64,000 nucleotides of DNA. It comes from Bacteroidota bacterium. Its GTDB lineage: Bacteria > Bacteroidota > Bacteroidia > AKYH767-A > OLB10. A program made the position numbers and the translations under genes. Shown piece after piece: positions 29,948 through 39,493 of the stretch. Every line of letters starts with the position of its first letter. The first letter of the stretch is position 1. The stretch covers positions 310,001-374,000 of the forward strand of contig JADJOZ010000001.1 of assembly GCA_016713525.1 (NCBI GenBank), in the 5' to 3' direction. The notes beneath the pieces are model-generated. The model made no database searches. It worked only from the letters and a program-made list of their open reading frames with translations, and was not told where the DNA came from.

Positions 29948-30889
29948 TTATAAATCGCTTATTTCTTTTTTGGTGATGAGAAATTCATTCCATATTTCCT
30001 GCACAATTTCAGCAGCCGGTTTTAAAGAATGAATGGTACTTACTACTTGCCCGATTTCCAGTTCGCCTTCAGTGAGATCACCTTCAAACATACCTTTTTT
30101 AGCACGTGCACGCCCAAGAATTGTTTTCAGTTCTTCGGTATCTGCACAACGTGTTTCAGCCTCTTCAATCTGCTTGTAGAATTCATTTTTTATCATTCTT
30201 ACAGGCGTCAGTTTTTTCAGTGTAAGGATGGTATCGCCTTCTTTTGTTTGAAGTAATTTTTGTTTAAAATTTATATGTGCTGAAGATTCTTCGGATAATA
30301 CAAACCTGGTTCCAATTTGTACACCATCCGCGCCAAGCGCCATAGCAGCAAGCATAGCTTTACCGGAACCAATTCCGCCAGCGGCAATGATTGGAATGTC
30401 AACCGCCTGTTTTATCAATGGAATAAGACACATTGTAGTAGTTTCTTCTCTTCCATTATGTCCGCCGGCTTCAAAACCTTCTGCAACAATGGCATCAACA
30501 CCGGCATCAGCAGCTTTCTTTGCAAATTTCGAATTCGCTATTACATGAACAACAGTAATGCCTTTTTGTTTCAACATACTTGTCCACGTAACAGGATTAC
30601 CTGCAGAAGTAAAAACTATTTTCACACCCTCATCAAATATGATTTGCATCAATTGATCGATATCGGGATAAAGGAGCGGTACATTAACTGCAAAAGGTTT
30701 ATCAGTTGCTTTTTTACATTTTTGAATGTGCTCCCTCAGTACATCCGGATACATAGATCCTGAACCAATGATACCTAATCCACCGGCATTGCTAACGGCA
30801 GCAGCCAGGTGCCAGCCGCTGCACCAGATCATTCCTGCCTGAATGATGGGATATTGAATCCCGAAGAGTTCTGTTATGCGATTTTTCAT
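29948..30889 (-). CDS. Nitronate monooxygenase / FabK-like flavoenzyme
   Basis: 313 residues of the 2-nitropropane dioxygenase family. FMN-binding TIM-barrel landmarks: IQAGMIWCSG near the N-terminus, EGFEAGGHNG with the catalytic histidine, IAAGGIGSG, and GADGVQIGTRF near the phosphate site. It could be nitronate monooxygenase or an enoyl-ACP reductase of the FabK type; the sequence alone does not separate them. First gene of a minus-strand operon with the M16 pair. Confidence 0.88.
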   Translation of the reverse strand: MKNRITELFGIQYPIIQAGMIWCSGWHLAAAVSNAGGLGIIGSGSMYPDVLREHIQKCKKATDKPFAVNVPLLYPDIDQLMQIIFDEGVKIVFTSAGNPVTWTSMLKQKGITVVHVIANSKFAKKAADAGVDAIVAEGFEAGGHNGREETTTMCLIPLIKQAVDIPIIAAGGIGSGKAMLAAMALGADGVQIGTRFVLSEESSAHINFKQKLLQTKEGDTILTLKKLTPVRMIKNEFYKQIEEAETRCADTEELKTILGRARAKKGMFEGDLTEGELEIGQVVSTIHSLKPAAEIVQEIWNEFLITKKEISDL

Positions 30890-30900
30890 AATCGGTAATA

Positions 30901-31529
30901 TTACAAATTTCTGATCCGGTATTCAAAATAATCAAGTGTACATTTTACCCGAGCCAGATATTCTCTAAAGGTCCAGTATCGATGTTTATAATGAAGCGGG
31001 TCGGCAGCAAGGCCAATGGCATCAAGGTTTATACATCTGGCAATAAAAGTGCTCTTTCCAATTGATCGGCCTGACTTATAATAATAACCGATTTACATTT
31101 ATAGTAATTCTGAGCCCGTTCAACTGAATTCCAGGTGCGTACACCACCATGATCGGGATAAATTACATGTGTGGGAATCCCAGCCAACAAAAGAGCCGCT
31201 TTCATGTCGTTTGGTTCATTATAGAACTCCCGATTGCTCATTCCGCTTACAATTATTTTTTTTGTTTTCCCTGCATCATAAACCGCTGCAGCAGCTTCCA
31301 TGCGGTGATTGAATGAATCATTTTCCCATAAGCCTTCGGGAGAACTTCCGGCGCCTAAAACTAATGTCGTTTCATGAAAAGGCAATTTGCTGGAATCTGT
31401 GTAGATGTTTCCGGAAGCAACAAAAGAGATCATCCGGTAATTTAAAATGACAAGTAAAATCCCCACCACGGGAATCAACAAAATGGTGATCAGGATTTTT
31501 CGCAATTTATTACCGCAGTTGATTTTCAT
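30901..31529 (-). CDS. SanA/YdcF-like membrane protein (DUF218; frameshifted)
   Basis: About 208 residues after repair. One N-terminal membrane segment (ILITILLIPVVGILLVIL) is followed by a DUF218 domain: TTLVLGAG, HRMEAAAAVYDAGKTKKIIVSG, then RTWNSVERAQNYY and IIISQADQLERALL. The frame breaks near 31040; one extra base restores ARCINLDAIGLAADPLHYKHRY and the family's usual C-terminal tail ending at 30901. In E. coli SanA is linked to envelope barrier function; here the role is inferred. It is transcribed away from the nucleotidyltransferase at 31659. Confidence 0.85.
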
Positions 31530-31599
31530 TAATTACTGCAAAGAAAAGCAATACCATGCATGTGTGGGCATTTCTTGCCGCTTGTATTGCAATATCTTG

Positions 31600-31607
31600 T
31601 ATTTTTG
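31600..31607 (+). promoter_or_regulatory. Promoter -7 element for the nucleotidyltransferase operon
   Basis: TATTTTTG matches TAnnTTTG, 52 bases before the start at 31659. Weak -33 candidate CTTG at 31574. It lies in the short divergent spacer with the SanA-like gene. Confidence 0.45.
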
Positions 31608-31658
31608 CATGAATGCTGGCACTTTTTTCAGGGTGCATAGGATGGCAGGACACTGATT

Positions 31659-32651
31659 ATGAAGATAGTAATTCCGGTTGCAGGTATTGGAAGCAAACTA
31701 CGACCACACACACATACACAACCTAAAGCACTGGTTCCGGTTGCCGGTAAGCCCATTTTGGCGCATATTATCGATTCACTGGTTGAGGCAGGTTTCGACG
31801 ATTTTATATTCATTATCGGGTACTTAGGCGATAAAATTGAATCTTTTGTAACTGAAAAATATCCTAAAATTAAGAGAACATTCATCATCCAGGAACCTCG
31901 CGAGGGAACAGGTCATGCAATCTGGCTGGCACGTGATAAAGTTCCTCAGAATGAAGAAATGCTCATTGTTCTGGGTGATACTATTGTTGAATTTGATATT
32001 CAAATGGTTACCAGCAGTTCGCACTCACTTTTGGGAGTCAAGAAAGTCGACGATCCACGGAATTTCGGAGTCTCTGAAATTGCTAGCGCAGGATTTATTA
32101 CCCGTCTATCTGAAAAACCTAATATTCCAAAATCGAATCTTGCCCTGGTAGGAATATATTTTATTAAGGAGTCGGGAAAATTATTTGAAATGCTGGATCA
32201 CATGATCCGCAAGCAGCAAAAAACAAGGGATGAATACAATCTTACCGAGGCAATTATGAAAATGATTGAGAAAGGTTCGAAAGTTGCAGCCTTTCAAATT
32301 GGTAACTGGTACGACTGTGGCGGAAAAGCAAATTTGCTCGAGACCAATGCCATTTTACTTAAACGAACCATAGCAGATCCAAACCGAAAACATTTTCATA
32401 ACACCATTATTATAGAACCTGTAAGTATTGCTCCTGATTGCGATATTACTGATTCAATTATTGGTCCAAATGTTTCGATTGGTGAACGCACCATTATCAA
32501 ATCAAGTATTATCAAAGAATCGATTATTGGTTCTTATTCACAGTTAGAAACTGCCGTACTTTCTAAATCGATCGTTGGTAGTGATGCTTATCTGAAAGGT
32601 TTGAGTCAGAGTTTAAATATCGGTGACAGCACCGAAATCGATTTTAGTTAA
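31659..32651 (+). CDS. Sugar-phosphate nucleotidyltransferase
   Basis: 330 residues. The N-terminal Rossmann-like domain starts VIPVAGIGSKLRPHTHTQPKAL, the signature of glucose-1-phosphate thymidylyl/uridylyltransferases and mannose-1-phosphate guanylyltransferases, then VLGDTIVEFD with the metal-binding aspartate. The C-terminal 80 residues have hexapeptide-like turns (IGPNVSIGERTIIKSSIIKESIIGSY), a left-handed beta-helix. Exact sugar unknown. It supplies an activated sugar, probably for surface glycans, and is 12 bp upstream of glyA. Confidence 0.9.
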   Translation: MKIVIPVAGIGSKLRPHTHTQPKALVPVAGKPILAHIIDSLVEAGFDDFIFIIGYLGDKIESFVTEKYPKIKRTFIIQEPREGTGHAIWLARDKVPQNEEMLIVLGDTIVEFDIQMVTSSSHSLLGVKKVDDPRNFGVSEIASAGFITRLSEKPNIPKSNLALVGIYFIKESGKLFEMLDHMIRKQQKTRDEYNLTEAIMKMIEKGSKVAAFQIGNWYDCGGKANLLETNAILLKRTIADPNRKHFHNTIIIEPVSIAPDCDITDSIIGPNVSIGERTIIKSSIIKESIIGSYSQLETAVLSKSIVGSDAYLKGLSQSLNIGDSTEIDFS

Positions 32652-32663
32652 CCTTACATATTT

Positions 32664-33971
32664 ATGGACAATACAACCACACCTGAAGTAGCTCAGGGAA
32701 CAATGGATAAAGACAAAGTAGTTTTTGACCTTATCAAAAAAGAATTAAAACGCCAGCGAAACGGACTGGAGCTAATTGCTTCTGAAAATTTTGTCACCAA
32801 GCAGGTGATGGAAGCTATGGGTTCTTGTCTGACCAACAAATATGCAGAAGGATTGCCCGGCAAGCGTTATTATGGCGGATGTGAGATTGTAGATCAGATT
32901 GAACAATTGGCAATTGACAGAGCTAAAACCCTTTTCAATGCCGCTTGGGTAAATGTGCAGCCACATTCAGGGGCACAGGCAAATGCAGCTGTCATGCTGG
33001 GAGTATTAAAGCCCGGCGATAAAATTCTTGGTTTCGACCTTTCTCATGGTGGACACCTTACTCACGGTTCACCAGTAAATTTTTCAGGTAAACTATATCA
33101 GCCATCTTTTTATGGGGTGGAAGAATCAACCGGAGTTATAAATTACGATCATTTAGAAGCAATAGCCATAAAAGAGCAACCCAAACTTATTATATGTGGT
33201 GCATCGGCTTATTCACGTGATTGGGATTATGTGCGACTGCGTGCTATTGCTGACAAAGTGGGAGCCTTATTACTGGCAGATATTTCTCATCCATCGGGAT
33301 TAATTGCCCGAGGTTTATTGAATGATCCTGTTCCTCATTGTCATATCGTAACAACAACTACTCACAAAACATTACGTGGTCCGCGTGGAGGAATGATTCT
33401 GATGGGAAATGATTTTCCAAACCCTTGGGGATTGAAAACACCAAAAGGAGAGATTCGCATGATGTCGGCTATACTCGACAGCGCAGTTTTTCCGGGTACC
33501 CAGGGCGGGCCGTTAGAACATGTTATTGCCGGTAAAGCGGTAGCATTTAATGAAGCATTAAGTGATGAATATTTTGAGTATTGTGTTCAGGTGATCAAGA
33601 ATGCAAAAGCAATGGCGGCAGCATTTGTTTCGAAAGGATACAAAGTGATTTCAGGCGGAACAGACAATCACATGATGCTCATCGATCTGCGTTCTAAAGA
33701 TATTACCGGTAAGGATGCTGAAAACAGTTTGATAGAAGCTGAAATTACCGTCAATAAAAATATGGTTCCTTTCGATGATAAATCGCCCTTTGTAACTTCC
33801 GGAATCAGGGTTGGAACTGCAGCCATGACCACCCGGGGCATGAAGGAAAAGGATATGACCCAGATTGTGGAAATAATCGACAAAGTATTGATGAACAGAA
33901 ATGATAAATCGATAATTAAGACTCTGAAGAGCGAGGTTCATGAATTGGCAGAAAAATTTCCGCTATATTGA
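32664..33971 (+). CDS. glyA: Serine hydroxymethyltransferase
   Basis: 435 residues. Converts serine and tetrahydrofolate to glycine and methylene-tetrahydrofolate, with PLP. Landmarks: LELIASENFVT, YAEGLPGKRYYGGC, DLSHGGHLTHGS, the PLP lysine in TTTTHKTLRGPRGG, and SGIRVGTAAMTTRGM near the C-terminus. Where many homologues read DMAH, this one has ADISHPSGLIA, seen in the Bacteroidota type. The start could also be the internal ATG at 32703 (MDKDKVVFD). It follows the nucleotidyltransferase closely, so it may be co-transcribed. Confidence 0.97.
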   Translation: MDNTTTPEVAQGTMDKDKVVFDLIKKELKRQRNGLELIASENFVTKQVMEAMGSCLTNKYAEGLPGKRYYGGCEIVDQIEQLAIDRAKTLFNAAWVNVQPHSGAQANAAVMLGVLKPGDKILGFDLSHGGHLTHGSPVNFSGKLYQPSFYGVEESTGVINYDHLEAIAIKEQPKLIICGASAYSRDWDYVRLRAIADKVGALLLADISHPSGLIARGLLNDPVPHCHIVTTTTHKTLRGPRGGMILMGNDFPNPWGLKTPKGEIRMMSAILDSAVFPGTQGGPLEHVIAGKAVAFNEALSDEYFEYCVQVIKNAKAMAAAFVSKGYKVISGGTDNHMMLIDLRSKDITGKDAENSLIEAEITVNKNMVPFDDKSPFVTSGIRVGTAAMTTRGMKEKDMTQIVEIIDKVLMNRNDKSIIKTLKSEVHELAEKFPLY

Positions 33972-34025
33972 TACTTTAATTTAACAATCGACGTTATTGC
34001 GCCATAGTAACACAAACAAAACCTG

Positions 34026-35075
34026 ATGAAGCACTATTTTTACCTGATTGTTTTTATGTTTTCAGTCATCCGGGCAAATGCTCAGTCGGGTGGTGATAAT
34101 ACCTATGAATTTTTAAACCTGTCATCATCGGCGCGGGTAGCTGCTATGGGCGGACAATTGGTGCCGGTTAAAGACAATGATCTCAATCTTGTTTTTGGAA
34201 ATCCTGCCTTATTGAATCCGGAAATGAGCAAACAACTCACTTTTAGTGGTGTTGGTTATTTTGCAGATATTAAATACGGTTATGCCGCTTATGCTCTGGA
34301 TTTTGAAAAATACGGAACTTTTGCTGCAGGAATGCATTATGTAAATTACGGTGACTTTACGGAAACTGATAATACCGGCGAAGTATTGGGGTCATTTAAG
34401 GCAGCAGAATATTCTCTCAATCTAAGTTATGCCCGTACTATCAACAACGATAGTGCATTCACAGTAGGTGCTACCTTAAAAACCATTTATTCCAGTCTGG
34501 AAGATTATTCTTCGGTTGGTATGGCAGTAGATATTGGTGCCAATTATTATTTTGATGAAGCACTTGTAAACCTTTCTTTGGTAGCTAAGAATGCCGGCAG
34601 ACAATTAACTTATTACAGAGATGGAAATAATGAACCACTTCCTTTTGAAATAGAACTGGGTGCTTCTAAAAAACTGGCAAAAGCTCCTTTACGGCTTTCT
34701 TTAGTATTGCAGAACCTGGAAAAATTTGATTTGACCTATAAAGATCCTGCCAAAGAAAATGAAACCGACCCAATCACAGGTGAAGTTACCGAGGAAAAGA
34801 TCACTTTCGGAGATAAAGCATTACGCCATGTGGTTTTAGGAGCAGAAATACTTTTATCGAAGAATTTTCACATTCGTGCCGGGTACAACTTCAGAAGACG
34901 AAATGAGCTAGGGGTGGAGACTAAAATGTCGACTGTTGGTTTAAGCTGGGGACTAGGATTCCGCATTTCGAAATTCCACATCAGTTATGGCCGGGCAACC
35001 TATCATTTGGCCGGAGCATCCAACCATTTTTCATTGTCAGCCAATTTGGGTGAATTTTATAAAAAAGCCCAATAA
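34026..35075 (+). CDS. porQ: Type IX secretion system protein PorQ
   Basis: 349 residues with a signal peptide ending IRANAQ. Landmarks: NTYEFLNLSSSARVAAMGG, FGNPALLNPEMS, YGYAAYALDF and an outer-membrane beta-barrel composition ending NLGEFYKK. PorQ belongs to the T9SS shell or attachment machinery that handles CTD-bearing cargo. The gene is followed by cmk, a linkage seen in Bacteroidota. The window carries at least six likely cargo proteins. Confidence 0.9.
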   Translation: MKHYFYLIVFMFSVIRANAQSGGDNTYEFLNLSSSARVAAMGGQLVPVKDNDLNLVFGNPALLNPEMSKQLTFSGVGYFADIKYGYAAYALDFEKYGTFAAGMHYVNYGDFTETDNTGEVLGSFKAAEYSLNLSYARTINNDSAFTVGATLKTIYSSLEDYSSVGMAVDIGANYYFDEALVNLSLVAKNAGRQLTYYRDGNNEPLPFEIELGASKKLAKAPLRLSLVLQNLEKFDLTYKDPAKENETDPITGEVTEEKITFGDKALRHVVLGAEILLSKNFHIRAGYNFRRRNELGVETKMSTVGLSWGLGFRISKFHISYGRATYHLAGASNHFSLSANLGEFYKKAQ

Positions 35076-35100
35076 ATCCGGTTTAAATCTTCGCGATTAC

Positions 35101-35131
35101 TTTGAGCGGAAGGGCTATTTGCTTACCTTTG
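35101..35131 (+). promoter_or_regulatory. Promoter of cmk
   Basis: TTTG (35101-35104), 19-base spacer, TACCTTTG (35124-35131): an exact Bacteroidota consensus. The transcription start would fall near 35138, so the cmk start lies at 35138 or 35150 rather than further upstream. Confidence 0.7.
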
Positions 35132-35137
35132 CAACGT

Positions 35138-35851
35138 ATGTCATCGCTTATGTCATTGGAGCATCCTGTAATTGCAATTGATGGGTATTCATCGTGTGGG
35201 AAAAGCACGGTTGCGAAATCATTGGCAAAAGTACTTGGAATCAGATATATCGATTCCGGAGCGATGTACCGTGCAGTAACCTGGTATTTTCTGGAGAATA
35301 AAATTTATTTCCCGCTGGCAGGCGAGCATTCCGACCTTGATTATCGACACACCCTGGACCAGATTCACATTCATTTTGAAGTGAGTCCATCTACCGGAGA
35401 ATCCGAAATATTCCTTAATAGTTTTAATCTCAAAAAGGAGATACGAACAATGGAGGTTTCAGATAATGTAAGTCATGTGAGTGCTATTAAGGAAGTCAGG
35501 AAAAGAATGGTCAGTTTGCAACAGCAAATGAATACCGGAGCCGGATTGGTAATGGATGGCCGCGATATTGGAACCACGGTTTTTCCGAATGCCGATTTGA
35601 AAATATTTATGACTGCAGATCCTGAAATAAGAGCCATGCGCCGTTACCGGGAAATGTTAAGTGCCGGTGTGGAAGTGTCACTGGATGATGTCAGGAACAA
35701 TATCAACAGTCGTGATTATGAAGATACACACCGGGAAGAGAGTCCGCTAAGAATGGCCCCAGATGCTGTGGTATTAGATAACAGCCATTTGAATTTCGAT
35801 GAACAGGTAGAATTTGTGCTTGAGCGAATCAGAAATCTCAGACCGGCTTAA
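35138..35851 (+). CDS. cmk: Cytidylate kinase
   Basis: About 237 residues. Phosphorylates CMP and dCMP. P-loop AIDGYSSCGKSTVAK, then YIDSGAMYRAVT, VMDGRDIGTTVFPNADLKIF and the lid RRYREM with NSRDYEDTHREESPL. The window frame is open from 35102, but the promoter at 35101-35131 makes starts at 35138 or 35150 (MSLEHPVIAIDG) more likely; 35150 would give a short leader. Follows porQ by about 60 bp. Confidence 0.94.
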   Translation: MSSLMSLEHPVIAIDGYSSCGKSTVAKSLAKVLGIRYIDSGAMYRAVTWYFLENKIYFPLAGEHSDLDYRHTLDQIHIHFEVSPSTGESEIFLNSFNLKKEIRTMEVSDNVSHVSAIKEVRKRMVSLQQQMNTGAGLVMDGRDIGTTVFPNADLKIFMTADPEIRAMRRYREMLSAGVEVSLDDVRNNINSRDYEDTHREESPLRMAPDAVVLDNSHLNFDEQVEFVLERIRNLRPA

Positions 35852-35898
35852 ATAAAATGCAATAAAGGAAACCAATTCACGGTTTTCCTGTTATCGAT

Positions 35899-36810
35899 AT
35901 GGAAAAAGCTATGAAAATCACCATTGATTCTGAATCAGGTTTTTGCTTCGGTGTCGTCTTTGCCATTCAAATGGCTGAGGCTGAATTAGATGCGACCGGA
36001 ACTTTGTATTGTCTAGGTGATATCGTCCATAATAACATGGAAGTAGAGCGTTTGGCTAAGAAGGGATTGAAAATCATCAATCATGAGCAGCTTAAAAACT
36101 TAAGAGATTGCAAAGTTTTAATCAGGGCTCATGGTGAACCACCGGAGACCTACCAAACTGCAATTGAGAATAATATTGAATTAATAGATGCCTCCTGTCC
36201 GGTAGTTTTGAAATTACAAAATCGGGTGCGTACCAGTTTCGAGACTGTTGAATCGAATAATGCACAAGTTGTAATATATGGTGAAACCGGCCATGCAGAA
36301 GTGAATGGTTTGGTTGGTCAGACGCATGGGGAAGCCATTATTATCACCGGCGAGCACGATCTCGATAAAATTGACTTTAGCAGACCTGTTTACTTGTTTT
36401 CGCAGACAACAAAAAGTACAGCAGGTTTCAATCATATTAAAAACATTATAGAACAGCGTGTTAAGGAATCGAAGGGATCTTTGGAAACCGGAGACTTTAC
36501 AGCTAATGATACCATTTGCCGTCAGGTTTCAAACCGGGAACCACAATTAGAACGATTTGCGGTTCAGCACGATGTGATATTGTTCGTTAGCGGAAAAAAG
36601 AGTTCTAATGGAAAAGCCCTTTTCGGAGTATGCCATAAAGTGAATCCCAACACCTATTTTATTTCAGAACCATCTGAGATTCAAGAAGATTGGTTTTTAA
36701 GTGCTCAATCTGTTGGCATTTGTGGTGCAACCTCTACACCAATGTGGCTGATGGAAGACGTTGCTGCCCGTTTAAGGCTGATTAAGAGCCCTTTACAGTC
36801 AGTTAGCTGA
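35899..36810 (+). CDS. ispH: 4-hydroxy-3-methylbut-2-enyl diphosphate reductase
   Basis: 303 residues. Last step of the MEP isoprenoid pathway, using an iron-sulfur cluster. The three cluster cysteines are visible in GFCFGV, DASCPVV and SVGICGATSTP; other landmarks are RAHGEPPE and GHAEVNGLVGQ. The TTK(S/T)-type loop reads SQTTKST. The start may be the next methionine (MKITIDSESG) at 35911. It shows that the organism makes isoprenoids by the MEP route. Confidence 0.96.
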   Translation: MEKAMKITIDSESGFCFGVVFAIQMAEAELDATGTLYCLGDIVHNNMEVERLAKKGLKIINHEQLKNLRDCKVLIRAHGEPPETYQTAIENNIELIDASCPVVLKLQNRVRTSFETVESNNAQVVIYGETGHAEVNGLVGQTHGEAIIITGEHDLDKIDFSRPVYLFSQTTKSTAGFNHIKNIIEQRVKESKGSLETGDFTANDTICRQVSNREPQLERFAVQHDVILFVSGKKSSNGKALFGVCHKVNPNTYFISEPSEIQEDWFLSAQSVGICGATSTPMWLMEDVAARLRLIKSPLQSVS

Positions 36811-36857
36811 CCTGTTCATAAAATAAACACCTTCTTGTTTTTAAAATCCTGAATTTC

Positions 36858-36890
36858 TTTGTTTTTGTAAAAGAAATTTCGGTACATTTG
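36858..36890 (+). promoter_or_regulatory. Promoter of rpsA
   Basis: TTTG (36858-36861), 21-base spacer, TACATTTG (36883-36890). The rpsA start is 44 bases downstream. Confidence 0.65.
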
Positions 36891-36933
36891 CGCTCCTTTT
36901 CGGGAGGAAAGGGTAGTTAACCTATTATTAATA

Positions 36934-38863
36934 ATGACAATAGAAACGGAAAACGTAAAAATGGATCTAAGAGCTTCTAAGGCCATCAAAAGAGCCGAAC
37001 CATCGGGTGTTGATTTTGATTGGGATAATATTGGCAAGAGCGCTGATATTTACAAAGCCGATGATAAGGAAAGGTTTGAGAAGATGTATGATCAAACACT
37101 CAGCTCAGTGGTTGAACATGATGTACTGAATGGTACTATCATTGGCATGACCAGCAAAGAAGCTGTTGTGAACATTGGTTTTAAATCAGATGGTTTAATT
37201 CCATTATCAGAATTCAGACACATGCCTGATTTAAAAATCGGTGATGAGGTTGAAGTTTATGTCGAGACACAAGAAGACAAAAACGGACAGCTCATTCTTT
37301 CTCACAAGAAAGCCCGTGCTTTAAAATCATGGGAGCGTGTAAATTCTGCTCTTGAAAAAGATGAGATTATTCAAGGCTTTGTAAAATGTCGTACCAAAGG
37401 TGGTTTGATTGTAGATGTATTCGGAATTGAAGCATTCTTACCGGGTTCACAAATTGATGTTAAGCCAATCCGCGATTACGATGTATTTGTTGGAAAAACC
37501 ATGGAATTCAAGGTTGTGAAAATCAACAATGAATTCAAAAACGTGGTGGTATCACACAAAGTACTGATCGAAGAAGAATTGGAAAGCCAAAAGGCAGAAA
37601 TCATATCTAAACTTGAAAAAGGACAGGTACTTGAAGGTACTGTTAAGAATATTACCTCATACGGTGTATTCATGGACTTAGGTGGTGTTGACGGATTGTT
37701 GCACATCACTGATATTTCATGGGGACGTATCAACCATCCGGAAGAAGTATTGAAATTGGATGAGAAAATCAATGTGGTAATTCTCGATTTTGATGATGAG
37801 AAAAAACGTATTGCACTTGGTCTGAAACAACTTACTTCACAACCTTGGGATTCTTTGGATACCGAGCTGAAAGTAGGTGATAAAGTTAAAGGTAAAGTGG
37901 TAGTTATAGCCGATTACGGTGCATTTGTGGAAGTGATTCCAGGTGTTGAAGGACTTATTCACGTTTCTGAAATGTCGTGGTCACAACATTTACGCAGCCC
38001 ACAGGATTTCCTTAAAGTAGGGGATGAAATTGAAGCTATGATTCTGACACTTGATCGTGATGAGCGTAAAATGTCACTTGGCTTAAAGCAATTGATGCCT
38101 GATCCATGGGGACAAATTACTTCGAAATATCCTGTTGGATCTAAGCACAAAGCCAAGGTTAGAAACTTTACCAATTTCGGTGTATTTGTTGAACTGGAAG
38201 AAGGAATTGATGGTTTGATCCACATTTCTGATCTTTCCTGGTCAAAGAAAATCAAGCATCCATCTGAATTCACCAAAATTGGTGATGAAATTGAAGTAAT
38301 GGTACTTGAAGTAGATGCTGAAAACCGTCGTCTGAGCTTAGGTCACAAACAAATCGAAGATAATCCATGGGAAAGTTATGAAACAATCTTCTCTGTTGAC
38401 TCAGTTCATGAAGGTGTAGTTGGCAAAGTAACCGATAAAGGTGCTGTTGTAACTCTTCCTTACGGTGTTGAAGGATTTGCTCCTTACCGTCATCTTGCGA
38501 AAGAAAACGGTGCTACAGCAAAGACTGATGAGAAGCTTGATTTCAAAGTAATTGAATTCTCAAAGGAAAATCGCAAAATCATCGTTTCACATACCCGTAT
38601 GTTTGAAGATGTGAAAAATGTTGCGAAATCTGAAACTACTGAAAAGGCTGAAGACAGCACAACCAAATCGATTAAGAAAGTAAAAGAGAGCGTAGAAAAA
38701 TCTACATTAGGTGATTTTGGTGTTCTCTGCTTTAAGATCGGAATTGGAAACATCTGAGAAAAAAACCAAAGATGCTCCTGCTGATGATCAGGTTGAAAAG
38801 AAACCTAAGAAAACCAAAGCTGTCAAGGATGATGAAACATCCACTGACGAAACTGCTAATTAA
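36934..38863 (+). CDS. rpsA: 30S ribosomal protein S1 (C-terminal frameshift)
   Basis: About 640 residues after repair. Six S1 RNA-binding repeats: two divergent ones (VLNGTIIGMTSKEAVVNIG, IQGFVKCRTKGGLIVDVFG), then three close ones (GVDGLLHITDISW, GVEGLIHVSEMSW, GIDGLIHISDLSW) and a last GVEGFAPYRHL. Binds mRNA on the small subunit, important in a phylum with few Shine-Dalgarno sites. After TLGDFGVL the frame fails in CTCT (38725-38728); adding one CT restores SALRSELETSEKKTK and a Lys-rich tail to 38863. A terminator follows. Confidence 0.93.
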
Positions 38864-38870
38864 TATTAAA

Positions 38871-38900
38871 AATCCCCGATTATTTTCGGGGATTTTTTTT
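38871..38900 (+). terminator. Rho-independent terminator of rpsA
   Basis: Stem AATCCCCG / CGGGGATT (38871-38878, 38887-38894) with an eight-base loop and an eight-T tract. It follows the repaired rpsA stop at 38863 by 8 bases, which supports that stop position. Confidence 0.92.
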
Positions 38901-38916
38901 GACCCTTTATTTCTGC

Positions 38917-38924
38917 TATTTTTG
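38917..38924 (+). promoter_or_regulatory. Promoter -7 element for pyrR-pyrB
   Basis: TATTTTTG, with TTTG at 38898-38901 (15-base spacer, shorter than usual), 18 bases before the pyrR start. Confidence 0.5.
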
Positions 38925-38941
38925 CCAACATAATTACAACC

Positions 38942-39493
38942 ATGTCATCACGGCTGATACTCAACCAAAAGAATTTTGATATCACCATCAACAGGCTCTG
39001 CTTTGAGTTGATAGAGAATCACGATGATTTTAATGATACTGTAATAATTGGCCTGCAACCCCGGGGAGTTAATCTTTCTAATCGTATAACCAAACAGTTA
39101 CGTCAGTTTTTGCCGGGGAAAACAATTCTTTCAGGCAACCTCGACATAACCTTTTTCAGAGATGATTTCCGCCGCAGAGAAAGTGTAATTGTCCCCAGTG
39201 CCACACAGATAGATTTCATCATTGAAAATAAAAAAGTGATACTGGTAGATGATGTATTGTATACCGGAAGAACCATACGTGCAGCATTAGATGCATTGCT
39301 GGCATTCGGAAGGCCATCCAAAGTTGAACTGGTTGTACTAATTGATCGCAAATTCAGCCGGCATTTGCCAATTGAACCCGATTATGTAGGGAAAGCCATT
39401 GATACAATTATGTCGGATAAAGTGAAGGTTACCTGGAACGAAACCGATGGGAAAGATGAAGTTTGGTTATTTACAGCACAAAAAGAAGAATGA
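38942..39493 (+). CDS. pyrR: PyrR: pyr regulator / uracil phosphoribosyltransferase
   Basis: 183 residues of the type I phosphoribosyltransferase fold. The PRPP-binding loop is VILVDDVLYTGRTIRAALDAL, and the N-terminal VIIGLQPRGVNLSNRI is typical of PyrR. In other bacteria PyrR binds leader RNA of pyr genes or makes UMP from uracil; which role holds here is not visible, and no obvious leader terminator is seen upstream of pyrB. It overlaps pyrB by 4 bp (ATGA). Confidence 0.93.
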   Translation: MSSRLILNQKNFDITINRLCFELIENHDDFNDTVIIGLQPRGVNLSNRITKQLRQFLPGKTILSGNLDITFFRDDFRRRESVIVPSATQIDFIIENKKVILVDDVLYTGRTIRAALDALLAFGRPSKVELVVLIDRKFSRHLPIEPDYVGKAIDTIMSDKVKVTWNETDGKDEVWLFTAQKEE

